A stretch of 64,000 bases of DNA from Azospira sp. I13 (GTDB taxonomy: Bacteria; Pseudomonadota; Gammaproteobacteria; Burkholderiales; Rhodocyclaceae): positions 15,401-79,400 of the forward strand of contig NZ_BFBP01000011.1 of assembly GCF_003112695.1 (NCBI RefSeq). The letters run 5' to 3'. This document shows positions 27,827 to 37,839 of this stretch, piece after piece (position 1 is the stretch's first letter; each line of letters opens with the position of its first letter). The translations under genes were made by a program, and so were the position numbers. Below the pieces are notes generated by a model. The model did not search any database, had not been told where the DNA came from, and saw only the letters and a list, made by a program, of their open reading frames with translations.

Positions 27827-28591
27827 ATGCCTGATTCCAGCCCCGCCAAGGATGCCCCGGACAATCCGGCAAGCAATTCAGCAACCAACCCAGCCGCAAA
27901 TCCTGCCGCCAATACGACGGTGAACCTGGATGAAGCCCGGCTGCAAATCGGCGATTCCGTGCAGATCCAGCCCCTGGGGGAGCCCAATGGGGCGCGACAC
28001 TACGTCCGGCTGATCGGCTTCGCCAAAAACGGTAGCGTACTTCTCAGTACCCCGAAGGTGGATGGTTCCTATATTTTTGTCCGTGATGGGCAGAATTACG
28101 TGGTCCGGGCCTTTTCCGGCAAGAATGCCTATGCCTTCTCGACCACGGTCATCCGCTCCGTTGCCGTCCCCTATCCCTACCTGCACCTTTCCTACCCCAA
28201 GGATGTGCGAGCCCTGGTGGTGCGCCGTGGCGCCCGGGCCAAGGTTAATCTCATCGCCAGTTCACGGCGTCTCGATGCCCAGGGCCAGGAAGTCGCCGAA
28301 GCCGTTGCAGCCAGTATCCGCAATGTCAGCATTTCCGGCGCCCTGATTGTTTCCCCCCATCCCCTCGGGCTACAGGGCGAAACCCTGCGCCTGAGCTTCA
28401 AGCTATCGCTCAACGACATGGTCACCCTGGTGACTCTGGATGGCGTCATTCGGGCGGTTAACCCGGGCGGCGAAGAAATCGGCCCCGGCATGATTGCCTA
28501 CGGCCTGGAGTTTGTCGGCGGCAACCCCCAGGATCGCATCACCCTCACCGCCTTTGTCTATCAAAAGCTCCTGGAACAGGAAGCCGCCTGA
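27827..28591 (+). CDS. PilZ-domain protein, YcgR-like flagellar brake type
   Basis: A 254-residue cyclic-di-GMP receptor. The first ~35 residues are Asn/Ala/Pro-rich and disordered. A YcgR-N-like beta domain follows (~40-130, IGDSVQIQPLG, SYIFVRDGQNYVVRAFSGKNAYAF). The PilZ domain (~140-250) shows the c-di-GMP motifs VRRGARAKV (RxxxR) and NVSISGALI (an N/DxSxxG variant). Likely role: tuning motility or adhesion in response to c-di-GMP, which the nearby GGDEF-EAL protein would adjust. I chose MPDSSPAKD at 27827; a GTG at 27788 is an alternative. Its 3' end overlaps the convergent MFS gene by 31 bases. Confidence 0.85.
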   Translation: MPDSSPAKDAPDNPASNSATNPAANPAANTTVNLDEARLQIGDSVQIQPLGEPNGARHYVRLIGFAKNGSVLLSTPKVDGSYIFVRDGQNYVVRAFSGKNAYAFSTTVIRSVAVPYPYLHLSYPKDVRALVVRRGARAKVNLIASSRRLDAQGQEVAEAVAASIRNVSISGALIVSPHPLGLQGETLRLSFKLSLNDMVTLVTLDGVIRAVNPGGEEIGPGMIAYGLEFVGGNPQDRITLTAFVYQKLLEQEAA

Positions 28592-29736
28592 TCCACCGGT
28601 TCGCGAATCCAGCAGAACACCAGGATCAGCCCGGCCACGGCAAAGAGTGAGCCCAGCCCGAAGGTCACGGCGCTCCCCCACTCATCCCACGCCCAACCGC
28701 TCACCAACCCACCGATCAGCCCCCCTGCGCCAAAGGACAGGCTGGAATACAGCGCCTGCCCCCGGGCCAGGCAGCGCCCGGGAAACCAGCGACTGACAGC
28801 GGCAATGGCCGCTGCATGGTAAGCACCAAAGGTGAGCCCGTGCAGCAGCTGTGCCAGGATGAGGATGGGCAGCAGATCGACGCACCAGCCGATCAACAGG
28901 AAGCGCAGCACTGCGGCGGCAAAGCTGGCCAGCAGGATATGGCGCAGGGAATAGCGCCGCAGCAAACGGGCCATGTAAAAAAAAATTCCAATCTCCGCCA
29001 GCACCCCGAGAAACCACAGGCTGCCAACCAGGGTTTTGGCATAGCCATGGCTACTGAGGTAAATCGAATAAAAGACGTAGAGGGCACCGTGGGCTGCCGA
29101 CATCAGGAAACAGGCCCCCAGCAAGGCTCTGACCCGAGGCTGGCGCAGGATTGCCGATACCGGCGGGGTATCAATGTGATGGGGAGCGGAGGGGCTTTCC
29201 GGGACCAGCAGAGAAAAAAGCAGGATGCCCCCCATCAGCAGCAGGGAAATCCAGAGAACGCTGACCGGTGACCAGACATCCAGCAGCGCACCGGTCAGCA
29301 GTACGGTGACGATATAACCGATAGACCCCCAGACACGAATACGGCTGTAACGCGCCGGCTCCTGACGGAGATGGTCGAAGACCAGGGTTTCCATCAGGGG
29401 CAAGGCGGCTGACCAGAAGAAGGCAAGAAGCGCCATGGCGCCCAACAGCGGCCACAGGGTCTGGGCGAAAAAGAACAGGTTGAAGACCAGCAGACTGACC
29501 AAGGCCGCCACCCTCACCAGGGCAATCCTCACATGTAGCCGGTCAGCCAGCCAGCCCCAGATACCCGGGGAGAAAACCCGCATCAGCGCCATCTGGCTAA
29601 GGATCAGGCCGATTTCCCAGGAGGAAAGTTGCAGGAATTGGAGATAAAGCCCGAAATAAGGCTGGAAGACGCCAACAAAGGCAAAGTGGCAGAAATAGTA
29701 ACCGGCAAGGCGCCAGTAAGGCAGTGGGGCATGCAT
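28561..29736 (-). CDS. MFS transporter, MFS_1_like (HcaT/LacY-like)
   Basis: A 391-residue inner-membrane transporter with twelve hydrophobic helices. The N-terminal YWRLAGYYFCHFAFVGVFQPYFGLYL and the loop WGWLADRLHVRIALVRV are typical of the MFS_1_like group that includes the phenylpropionate permease HcaT and nucleoside/sugar porters; RIRVWGSIGYIV is the conserved second-half marker. The substrate is unknown. The C-terminal tail (QAASCSRSF) is encoded antisense to the end of the PilZ gene, with both stops inside the overlap. Confidence 0.87.
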   Translation of the reverse strand: MHAPLPYWRLAGYYFCHFAFVGVFQPYFGLYLQFLQLSSWEIGLILSQMALMRVFSPGIWGWLADRLHVRIALVRVAALVSLLVFNLFFFAQTLWPLLGAMALLAFFWSAALPLMETLVFDHLRQEPARYSRIRVWGSIGYIVTVLLTGALLDVWSPVSVLWISLLLMGGILLFSLLVPESPSAPHHIDTPPVSAILRQPRVRALLGACFLMSAAHGALYVFYSIYLSSHGYAKTLVGSLWFLGVLAEIGIFFYMARLLRRYSLRHILLASFAAAVLRFLLIGWCVDLLPILILAQLLHGLTFGAYHAAAIAAVSRWFPGRCLARGQALYSSLSFGAGGLIGGLVSGWAWDEWGSAVTFGLGSLFAVAGLILVFCWIREPVDQAASCSRSF

Positions 29737-30023
29737 GCGGGAATTCTACCGGATGCACGGCACATCCCCAGAGCCAGAAAACCTGTGCTTGCGGCAGCGG
29801 CCCCATCCGACCCTGTTGGTACAAGGCACTACCATGTTGGAAAACAGCAAGCCCAACCGTGGACACCCCATCGATAGGAATCTTTGTCTAGCGGCGGAAA
29901 AAGGAACGAAAAACCCGAAACGACCGGATTAACGATAAAACAGGGGAAATCAAGAAAGACCGCCAAAAGCGAACGCTTGGCGAAGGCAAAACGAGCAATA
30001 GCAAGCCACGGGGAAAGACAAAA
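29737..30023. other. Intergenic region with no supported gene
   Basis: About 290 bases between the MFS start and the tRNA-Pro terminator. It is visibly richer in A than its neighbours after 29880 (plus strand). No open frame here has a recognisable product; the frame running through it into tRNA-Pro is the common false protein made by translating the tRNA complement. Confidence 0.6.
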
Positions 30024-30025
30024 GA

Positions 30026-30056
30026 AAAAGCCCACTCCGAAGAGCGGGCTTTTCTC
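30026..30056 (-). terminator. Terminator of the tRNA-Pro transcript
   Basis: AAAGCCC (A) CTC at 30027-30037 pairs with GAG (C) GGGCTTT at 30042-30053 around CGAA, with an A-run that becomes U-run on the minus strand. Confidence 0.8.
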
Positions 30057-30064
30057 AAAACAAA

Positions 30065-30142
<78 letters not shown>

Positions 30143-30155
30143 CTCGAGAAACGAA

Positions 30156-30184
30156 ACTATACAGAAACGATCCAAATTTGTAAA
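30156..30184 (-). promoter_or_regulatory. tRNA-Pro promoter
   Basis: On the minus strand TTTACA (30179-30184), a 17-base spacer and TATAGT (30156-30161), just after the merR-like stop. It gives the tRNA its own transcription independent of the operon. Confidence 0.65.
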
Positions 30185-30191
30185 TACTTTT

Positions 30192-30560
30192 TTAAACGCT
30201 AAGTAATTCAATGATTGCTTGCAGCTCCTGGCGCATGGCCAGGGGGGACGGAACAGCAGCGCCAGAGGCATCAACCGGGGCATTTGCCTCTTCCAGACGG
30301 TTCCGCGCACCGCTGATGGTAAACCCCTGGTTATACAGAAGCTCACGGATACGACGCACCAACAACACTTCGTGATGTTGGTAATACCGGCGATTGCCTC
30401 GCCGCTTGACCGGACGCAGCTGGGTAAATTCCTGTTCCCAGTAACGCAGGACATGGGGCTTGACGCCGCACAGCTCGCTCACTTCACCGATGGTGAAATA
30501 GCGTTTGGCGGGGATGGGCGGCAATTCAACCTTGCCGCTTTCCTTAGGACTGCTTTCCAT
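30192..30560 (-). CDS. MerR-family transcriptional regulator
   Basis: A 122-residue DNA-binding protein. The winged helix-turn-helix of the MerR family is clear: [40 protein letters not shown], then [28 protein letters not shown]. There is no C-terminal effector domain of the metal-sensing MerR kind and no cysteine cluster. It overlaps the end of ihfA by 17 bases, so it is the last protein gene of the thrS-pheST operon. This gene is regularly found beside ihfA in proteobacteria; its targets are not established. Confidence 0.9.
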   Translation of the reverse strand: MESSPKESGKVELPPIPAKRYFTIGEVSELCGVKPHVLRYWEQEFTQLRPVKRRGNRRYYQHHEVLLVRRIRELLYNQGFTISGARNRLEEANAPVDASGAAVPSPLAMRQELQAIIELLSV

Positions 30561-30846
30561 CGTAGGACTGCTCCACCTCGGCCTTCAGCTTCTGGCTGGC
30601 ATGGAAGGTAACGACACGGCGGGCGGTAATCGGAATTTCCTCGCCGGTCTTGGGGTTACGTCCGGGACGCTGCGGCTTGTCACGGAGCTGAAAGTTACCG
30701 AAGCCGGAGAGCTTGACACCCTCTCCCCGCTCCAGGGCATTACGGATTTCCTCGAAGAAGGCTTCCACCATATCTTTGGCTTCGCGCTTGTTCAATCCGA
30801 CCTTTTCGAAAAGCAGGTCGGCAAGTTCTGCTTTGGTGAGCGTCAT
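30544..30846 (-). CDS. ihfA: Integration host factor subunit alpha
   Basis: A 100-residue DNA-bending HU-family protein that pairs with IhfB (also in this window). It begins [31 protein letters not shown], and the DNA-contacting arm with the intercalating proline is [20 protein letters not shown]. Location after pheT is the conserved place for ihfA. Start 13 bases before pheT's stop region ends; spacing is short, consistent with co-transcription. Confidence 0.97.
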   Translation of the reverse strand: MTLTKAELADLLFEKVGLNKREAKDMVEAFFEEIRNALERGEGVKLSGFGNFQLRDKPQRPGRNPKTGEEIPITARRVVTFHASQKLKAEVEQSYDGKQS

Positions 30847-30858
30847 TATTATCCCTGA

Positions 30859-33237
30859 TCAGACGCGGAGCTTGGCAGCGAAACGCTGCTCCAGGAGCGT
30901 CACCAACTGTTGCATGGCAACATCGACCTCCGCATCTTGCAAAGTTTTTTGAGTATCTTGCATAACTATGCGGAAAGCAAGGCTTTTCTTCCCGGAATCA
31001 ATGCCCTTTCCGGTGTAAACATCGAACAACTGAATGTCCTGCACCAGGGCCGGACGCTCTGCCTGCAAGCCCTCAAGGAGGGACTGCAGCGCGATGTCCC
31101 GATCCACTACAACAGCCAGATCGCGCACGACCGCCGGGAAGCGGGACAATTCGGCATACTGGGGCAACCGGCTCGCCAGCAACGCATCCAGGTCCAATTC
31201 GAAAACAATGGGCGGATGGGGCAATTCGTACTTCTGCACCCATTCCGGGTGCAACTCACCGACCACGCCGATCACACGCCCGCCAAGCTTCAGAGAGGCG
31301 GACCGTCCAGGATGCAGTGCCGGATGGGTGGTTTTTTCGAAGATGGCCGTGAAGGGTTGCAGCAATGCTTCCAGGTCACCCTTGACGTCGAAGAAATCCA
31401 CCTTGCGGGCGGCCACGCCCCACTGCTCGGGCAGGGCATCGCCAGCCGCCAAGCCTGCCAATTTCCAGGGCTGGCGGTAGCCTGCCACCGGGGTTGCCTG
31501 GACATCCTTGAAGAAAGCCCGACCGGTTTCAAACGCCCGAACTCGGTTCTGCTTGCGTTTCAGGTTATTCGCCAGGGTGGACACCAGACCGCCGATCAGG
31601 GTGGAACGCATGACGCCCATCTGGCTGGCAATAGGATTGGCCAGGCGGATGGGGTCGGCATTCCCACCAAAATCCTTCTCCCAGGCTTCTTCGACAAAAG
31701 CGAAGTTAACCACTTCCTGATAACCGGAATCCGCCAAGATCTGACGCAGACGCTGGATCTGCCGCTTGTCCTCGGGCATCGGCAGCATGGCCGCCTTGGC
31801 TACGGGAGCCGGGGCAGGGATTGCGTCGTAACCGTAAACCCGCACCACCTCCTCAATCAGGTCTTCCTCAATTTCGATATCGAAACGGAAGCTGGGCGGC
31901 GTTACCACGAAGTCATCGCCTTCCTGCACGAAAGGCAAACCCAGACGGGCCAGCAGGGAAGCAATGGCTTCAGCGCTGAAGGGTACGCCCAGCACCCGAT
32001 TGACCCGGGCAGTGCGCAGGCGTACTGGCTGACGCTGGGGTAGAGCAGCAACAGTCTCGGTGACGGGACCAGCCTCGCCGCCGCAAATATCGAGGATCAG
32101 GCGGGTAGCACGCTCCAACGCCCGCACGGCACCGGCAAAATCCACACCCCGCTCAAAACGGTGGGAAGCATCGCTGGAGAAGCCGTAACGACGCGCCTTA
32201 CCGGCAATGGCAAAGGGGGTGAAGAATGCGGATTCCAGGAACAGGTCGGCAGTTTCCAGGGTGACGCCGCTCTCTTCGCCGCCCATGATACCTGCCAGGG
32301 CGAGGGCCTTGGCGTCGTCAGCGATCACCAGCACGTCGGCATCGATATCGATGGTCTGTTCGTTGAGCAACAACAGCTTTTCCCCGGCCTTGGGCAGGCG
32401 GGCGTGGATGGCCCCCTGGAGCTTGGCGTCGTCGAAGGCATGGAGGGGCTGGCCCAGTTCCAGCATGACGTAGTTGGTGACATCCACCACGGCGGAGATG
32501 GAACGGATGCCGCTGCGCTCCAGGCGCTTCTGCATCCACTCAGGCGTGGGCGCCTTGGCATTGATGCCGCGCACCACCCGGCCGGCGTAACGAGGGCAAG
32601 CCTCCGGAGCGTCCAGCACCACTTCCCGGCGGGCATCGCAAGCAGGCGCCACGGGTTCCACTACCGGATAGACAGCGGCCACGCCGGTCAGGGCCGACAC
32701 TTCGCGGGCCACACCGGTGAGGGAAAGGCAATCGGCCCGGTTGGGCGTGAGTTTGAGGGTGAACAGGGTATCGTCCAAGTCCAGGTAGCGGCGGATGCTT
32801 TCCCCAACGGGGGCATCCGCCGGCAGCACCAGGAGACCGGAAGCATCTTCGGCGATACCCAGTTCCCGGGCGGAACACAACATGCCGGAAGATTCGACGC
32901 CGCGCACCTTGGCCACCTTGATCTTGAAGTCGCCGGGCAGTACGGCGCCGGGCAGGGCACAGGGCACCTTGAGTCCAGCTGCCACATTGGGGGCGCCGCA
33001 GACGATCTGCACCGGGCCATTGCCAGCATCAACCTGGCAGACATTGAGGCGGTCGGCATCGGGGTGCTTCACCACTTCCAGGACATGGGCCACCACCACC
33101 TGGGTGAAGGCGGGCGCAACGGACTCCTGCTCTTCCACTTCCAGGCCCGCCATGGTCAGCAGATGGGCCAGAGCGTCGGCGGACAGATCAGGATTGACGA
33201 AGGTACGGAGCCAGGATTCGGAGAATTTCACGATCAA
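30859..33237 (-). CDS. pheT: Phenylalanyl-tRNA synthetase beta subunit
   Basis: A 792-residue subunit of the alpha2-beta2 enzyme charging tRNA-Phe; it carries the editing site. Domain order: N-terminal MKFSESWLR-like start (MIVKFSESWLRTFVNP), tRNA-binding EMAP-like domain (~40-150), B3/B4 editing domain (~215-390, GGEESGVTLET), B5 (~400-470) and C-terminal anticodon-binding FDX-ACB (~700-790, ELSRFPAVVRDLAVVV). Length is normal. It follows pheS by 3 bases. Confidence 0.96.
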   Translation of the reverse strand: MIVKFSESWLRTFVNPDLSADALAHLLTMAGLEVEEQESVAPAFTQVVVAHVLEVVKHPDADRLNVCQVDAGNGPVQIVCGAPNVAAGLKVPCALPGAVLPGDFKIKVAKVRGVESSGMLCSARELGIAEDASGLLVLPADAPVGESIRRYLDLDDTLFTLKLTPNRADCLSLTGVAREVSALTGVAAVYPVVEPVAPACDARREVVLDAPEACPRYAGRVVRGINAKAPTPEWMQKRLERSGIRSISAVVDVTNYVMLELGQPLHAFDDAKLQGAIHARLPKAGEKLLLLNEQTIDIDADVLVIADDAKALALAGIMGGEESGVTLETADLFLESAFFTPFAIAGKARRYGFSSDASHRFERGVDFAGAVRALERATRLILDICGGEAGPVTETVAALPQRQPVRLRTARVNRVLGVPFSAEAIASLLARLGLPFVQEGDDFVVTPPSFRFDIEIEEDLIEEVVRVYGYDAIPAPAPVAKAAMLPMPEDKRQIQRLRQILADSGYQEVVNFAFVEEAWEKDFGGNADPIRLANPIASQMGVMRSTLIGGLVSTLANNLKRKQNRVRAFETGRAFFKDVQATPVAGYRQPWKLAGLAAGDALPEQWGVAARKVDFFDVKGDLEALLQPFTAIFEKTTHPALHPGRSASLKLGGRVIGVVGELHPEWVQKYELPHPPIVFELDLDALLASRLPQYAELSRFPAVVRDLAVVVDRDIALQSLLEGLQAERPALVQDIQLFDVYTGKGIDSGKKSLAFRIVMQDTQKTLQDAEVDVAMQQLVTLLEQRFAAKLRV

Positions 33238-33240
33238 TCC

Positions 33241-34422
<1,182 letters not shown>

Positions 34423-34782
34423 TTAGGCGCCGAGGCTCGCCTTGGCCTGGTTTGCCAGAGCGGCAAACGCAGCCTTGTCGAACACGGCCAGGTCGGCGAG
34501 AACCTTGCGGTCCACTTCAATCTGAGCCTTCTTCAGGCCATTCATGAAGGTGCTGTACTTCAGACCGACTTCGCGGGCAGCCGCGTTGATACGGGCGATC
34601 CACAGAGAACGGAACTGACGCTTGCGCTGACGACGGTCACGGTAGGCGTATTGACCAGCCTTCATCACTGCCTGCTTGGCAATGCGATAGACGTTCTTGC
34701 GACGGCCGCGGTAACCCTTGGCTTGGACCAGAATCTTTTTGTGACGGGCGCGAGCCGTTACACCACGCTTAACTCGGGGCAT
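34423..34782 (-). CDS. rplT: 50S ribosomal protein L20
   Basis: A 119-residue ribosomal protein needed early in 50S assembly. Sequence [68 protein letters not shown] is unmistakable. In E. coli L20 represses the rpmI-rplT message by binding the rpmI leader; the hairpins before rpmI here fit that idea. It lies 16 bases after rpmI. Confidence 0.99.
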   Translation of the reverse strand: MPRVKRGVTARARHKKILVQAKGYRGRRKNVYRIAKQAVMKAGQYAYRDRRQRKRQFRSLWIARINAAAREVGLKYSTFMNGLKKAQIEVDRKVLADLAVFDKAAFAALANQAKASLGA

Positions 34783-34798
34783 CTTCTATTCTCCTTGA

Positions 34799-34996
34799 TT
34801 AGGCGTAGGGCATCATGGCGCGGATGGAGGCCTTGTCACTATCGTGAATGCCTTCAGTGCCACGCAGCTGGCGCTTGTTTTTGGTGGTCTTCTTGGTCAG
34901 GATGTGGCGCTTGAACGCTTGACCGCGCTTGATGCTGCCACCGGAGCGGATTTTGAACCGCTTGGCGGCACCGCTCTTGGTCTTCATCTTGGGCAT
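34799..34996 (-). CDS. rpmI: 50S ribosomal protein L35
   Basis: A 65-residue ribosomal protein. Start [20 protein letters not shown] at 34996, preceded by an AGGAGC Shine-Dalgarno; a longer in-frame ATG at 35065 lies in the structured leader and is not used in the family. It ends [13 protein letters not shown]. Between infC and rplT, as in nearly all bacteria. Confidence 0.98.
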   Translation of the reverse strand: MPKMKTKSGAAKRFKIRSGGSIKRGQAFKRHILTKKTTKNKRQLRGTEGIHDSDKASIRAMMPYA

Positions 34997-35030
34997 TGAC
35001 TGCTCCTTGGTTTTAACATGATCCCAGGTG

Positions 35031-35092
35031 GTTTCCGACGGAAACGCTTCACTACCCGGCACCACTTATTTGGCCGGCCGATTTCCCGGCCA
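35031..35092 (-). promoter_or_regulatory. Structured rpmI leader (candidate L20 autoregulatory site)
   Basis: Two hairpins in the 109-base infC-rpmI gap: GTTTCC (35031-35036) with GGAAAC (35040-35045), and TGGCCGG (35071-35077) with CCGGCCA (35086-35092). In E. coli a leader structure at this place binds L20. Function here is inferred from position. Confidence 0.35.
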
Positions 35093-35105
35093 GCAAATTC
35101 ATTGC

Positions 35106-35633
35106 TTACTGCTTTTTCTTCAAAGGTGCCAGCATCATCACCATCTGGCGACCTTCCATCTTGGGCATCTGTTCGACCAGCGCCAATTCAGTCAGGTCAG
35201 CCTTGATACGCTCCAGCTGACGCATACCGATTTCCTGGTGGGCCATTTCACGGCCCCGAAAACGCAGGGTCACCTTGACCTTGTCTTCGTCTTCCAAGAA
35301 ACGGATCATGTTCCGCAGCTTGATCTGGTAGTCGTTCTCGTCCGTGCCGGGGCGGAACTTAACTTCCTTGACCTGTACCTGCTTCTGTTTCAGCTTGGCC
35401 TCATGCTGCTTCTTGGCCTCGTGGTACTTGAACTTGCCGTAATCCATCACGCGGCAGACGGGCGGCTTGGCCAGGGGAGCAATCTCTACCAGATCCACAC
35501 CAGCATCTTCAGCCATTTGCAGCGCAGCGCGGATACTCACGACTCCGACCTGCTCGCCCTCTTCTCCGATTAGCCGGACTTCCGGGACCGTGATTTCTTC
35601 GTTGACGCGATGCGCCTTTTGTTGTGCGGCGAT
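35106..35633 (-). CDS. infC: Translation initiation factor IF-3
   Basis: A 175-residue factor that proofreads start-codon choice on the 30S subunit. I place the start at an ATC codon at 35633, because the N-terminal family sequence [36 protein letters not shown] is encoded only if translation begins there, and GGAG lies 8 bases upstream. The first ordinary-looking ATG-like start (35540, GTG/ATG region of MSIRAALQ) would remove a third of the N-domain. Rare AUU/AUC/AUA starts are a known hallmark of infC and give negative autoregulation by IF-3. The C-domain [16 protein letters not shown] is normal. Confidence 0.95.
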   Translation of the reverse strand: MAAQQKAHRVNEEITVPEVRLIGEEGEQVGVVSIRAALQMAEDAGVDLVEIAPLAKPPVCRVMDYGKFKYHEAKKQHEAKLKQKQVQVKEVKFRPGTDENDYQIKLRNMIRFLEDEDKVKVTLRFRGREMAHQEIGMRQLERIKADLTELALVEQMPKMEGRQMVMMLAPLKKKQ

Positions 35634-35679
35634 GGTTCAATCTCCACGAAACAGACTGCGCCCCCGGCGCAGACAAAAA

Positions 35680-37596
35680 CTAAGCCGTGCTCTTACGCGC
35701 GGCGACTTCCTCTTGAAGCCGCTCAATCAGGTTTGCCACGGGGATTTGCCCTAGGTCCTGACCACCGCGAGTACGCACGGCCACCATACCGGCCTCTTTT
35801 TCCTTATCGCCAACAACAAGCTGATAAGGCAGCCGGTTCAAGCTATGTTCGCGTATTTTATAGGTAATTTTCTCGTTACGCAAATCCGCCTCGGCCCGCA
35901 AACCAGCCTGACGTAAGGCTTGCACCACTTCCTTGGCAAAATCTGCCTGTTTTTCCGAGATATTCAGCACCACGGCCTGCACTGGAGCCAACCACAACGG
36001 CATGGCACCCGCATAATTCTCCACCAGAATGCCAATAAAGCGCTCCAGAGAGCCAAGAATTGCCCGGTGTAGCATGACCGGCACATGACGAGCATTATCC
36101 TCGCCGACAAACTCAGCACCGAGGCGGCCCGGCATAGAAAAATCCACCTGCATGGTGCCGCACTGCCAAGAACGGCCAATGGCATCCTTGATATGGAACT
36201 CGATCTTGGGGCCATAGAAAGCCCCTTCACCGGGCAGCTCATCCCATTCCAGGCCGGAAGCCTTAAGGCCGGCACGCAGGGCAGCTTCAGCCTTGTCCCA
36301 GATTTCGTCGGAACCAACCCGACCCTCCGGTCGCAAGGCGAGCTTGACGGCCACATGATCGAAACCGAAATCGGCATACACCTGCTTCACCAGGGCATTG
36401 AACGCCGTCACCTCAGCTTCAATCTGGTCTTCGGTACAGAAAATGTGACCATCATCCTGAACAAAGCCACGCACCCGCATCAAACCATGGAGAGCACCGG
36501 AGGCCTCGTTGCGGTGGCAGGACCCGAACTCGCCATAACGCAGCGGCAGATCACGATACGAGCGCAGGTCGGAATTGAAGACCTGCACATGACCTGGACA
36601 GTTCATGGGCTTGATGGCGTAGTCCCGCTTTTCGGACTCGGTGGTAAACATATTGTTCTTGTAATGTTCCCAGTGGCCAGATTTTTCCCACAGGGTACGA
36701 TCAAGAATCTGGGGGCAACGGATTTCCTGGTAACCATTGTTGCGGTAAACCTGCCGCATGTACTGCTCGATTTCCTGCCAGATAGCCCAACCCTTGGGGT
36801 GCCAGAAAACCATTCCGGGCGCTTCATCCTGCATATGGAAGAGATCAAGGTGCTTGCCGATGCGGCGATGATCCCGCTTCTCAGCCTCTTCCAGCATGTG
36901 CAGATAAGCTTCCTGATCTTCCTTCTTGGCCCAAGCAGTACCGTAGATACGCTGCAGCATCTCGTTCTTGGAATCGCCACGCCAATAGGCACCGGCCACC
37001 TTCATCAACTTGAAGACTTTCAGCTTGCCGGTGGAGGGAACGTGAGGGCCGCGGCAAAGGTCGGTAAAGTCGCCTTCGCGATACAGGGAAACTTCCTGAT
37101 CTGCAGGAATGGCCTGGATCAGCTCAGCCTTGTACTTTTCACCCTGACCCAGGAAAAACTGGATCGCATCATCGCGGGAACGGACTTCACGACTCACCGG
37201 GATATCCTGCTTGGCCAGCTCTGCCATCTTCTTTTCGATGGCCAGCAGATCTTCGGGAGTAAAGGGGCGCTTGTAGGCGAAGTCGTAGTAGAAGCCGTTG
37301 TCGATCACCGGGCCGATAGTCACCTGGGCCTCAGGGAACAGGGTCTTGACGGCATAGGCCAGCAAGTGAGCCGTGGAGTGGCGAATGATCTCCAGGCCAT
37401 CGGCATCCTTGTCCGTGATGATTGCCAGCTGGGAATCCCGCTCCATACGGAAAGAGGTATCCACCAGCTTGCCATCCACCTTGCCGGCAAGAGCAGCGCG
37501 GGCCAGGCCAGCGCCGATGGAAGCAGCCACTTCGGCCACCGTCACCGGGGCATCGAAAGAACGGACGGAACCGTCGGGCAAGGTGATATTAGGCAT
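35680..37596 (-). CDS. thrS: Threonyl-tRNA synthetase
   Basis: A 638-residue class II synthetase. Domains: TGS (~1-62, [24 protein letters not shown]), editing domain with [11 protein letters not shown] (~75-80) and the HxxxH/C-type site, catalytic core ([28 protein letters not shown], motif 2 [25 protein letters not shown], motif 3 at [15 protein letters not shown]), and anticodon-binding C-terminus. The start [10 protein letters not shown] at 37596 has CGGAGA upstream; the in-frame ATG at 37665 would translate through the terminator hairpin and add 23 non-family residues. It heads thrS-infC-rpmI-rplT-pheST-ihfA. See the leader peptide and terminator immediately upstream. Confidence 0.97.
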   Translation of the reverse strand: MPNITLPDGSVRSFDAPVTVAEVAASIGAGLARAALAGKVDGKLVDTSFRMERDSQLAIITDKDADGLEIIRHSTAHLLAYAVKTLFPEAQVTIGPVIDNGFYYDFAYKRPFTPEDLLAIEKKMAELAKQDIPVSREVRSRDDAIQFFLGQGEKYKAELIQAIPADQEVSLYREGDFTDLCRGPHVPSTGKLKVFKLMKVAGAYWRGDSKNEMLQRIYGTAWAKKEDQEAYLHMLEEAEKRDHRRIGKHLDLFHMQDEAPGMVFWHPKGWAIWQEIEQYMRQVYRNNGYQEIRCPQILDRTLWEKSGHWEHYKNNMFTTESEKRDYAIKPMNCPGHVQVFNSDLRSYRDLPLRYGEFGSCHRNEASGALHGLMRVRGFVQDDGHIFCTEDQIEAEVTAFNALVKQVYADFGFDHVAVKLALRPEGRVGSDEIWDKAEAALRAGLKASGLEWDELPGEGAFYGPKIEFHIKDAIGRSWQCGTMQVDFSMPGRLGAEFVGEDNARHVPVMLHRAILGSLERFIGILVENYAGAMPLWLAPVQAVVLNISEKQADFAKEVVQALRQAGLRAEADLRNEKITYKIREHSLNRLPYQLVVGDKEKEAGMVAVRTRGGQDLGQIPVANLIERLQEEVAARKSTA

Positions 37597-37625
37597 GTTT
37601 TCTCCGACAGCAGAAAAATCAGGGC

Positions 37626-37660
37626 AAAAAAAAAGTGCGGACGGATCCGCACTTTTTTTC
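37626..37660 (-). terminator. Intrinsic terminator / candidate attenuator before thrS
   Basis: On the minus strand AGTGCGGA (37653-37646) pairs with TCCGCACT (37641-37634) around TCCG, flanked by a seven-A and a nine-T run, so the A:U pairs extend the stem. Only 29 bases separate the T-run from the thrS start codon. It ends the tRNA-Val transcript, and must be read through for thrS unless a promoter overlaps it. Confidence 0.9.
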
Positions 37661-37692
37661 GACATAGGAACGAAGGCGAACCGCTTAGGCTT

Positions 37693-37725
37693 TCAGAACC
37701 AAGTAGTGCAAGTTCGGAAAATCAC
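37693..37725 (-). CDS. Candidate thrS leader peptide (10 codons)
   Basis: On the minus strand, GTG ATT TTC CGA ACT TGC ACT ACT TGG TTC TGA encodes MIFRTCTTWF: three Thr codons and two Phe codons among ten. A GGAG Shine-Dalgarno (37736-37733) lies 7 bases before the GTG. It begins 22 bases after the 3' end of tRNA-Val and ends 34 bases before the terminator hairpin that precedes thrS. This is the layout of a ribosome-mediated attenuator. The GTG start and small size mean it could be chance; no comparison with related genomes was possible. Confidence 0.45.
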   Translation of the reverse strand: MIFRTCTTWF

Positions 37726-37747
37726 GGTACAGCTCCGTTCAAGGTGT

Positions 37748-37824
37748 TGGTAGGCGCGATTGGATTCGAACCAACGACCCCCACCATGTCAAGGTGGTGC
37801 TCTAACCAACTGAGCTACGCGCCT
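37748..37824 (-). tRNA. tRNA-Val (anticodon GAC)
   Basis: A 77-base tRNA with encoded CCA. Acceptor AGGCGCG pairs CGCGCCT, discriminator A. The anticodon stem-loop CCACC-TTGACAT-GGTGG gives GAC. The T-arm has GTTCGAATC. It has a strong promoter and lies directly upstream of the thrS leader, with no gap large enough for a separate promoter between them. Confidence 0.97.
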
Positions 37825-37839
37825 GCTGAAGAAGGCCGA

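Noticed and set aside
37597..37665. Longer thrS start at 37665 ([11 protein letters not shown]...)
   Set aside because: It would translate the terminator hairpin and lacks family homology; CGGAGA before 37596 and the TGS domain start support the shorter form.
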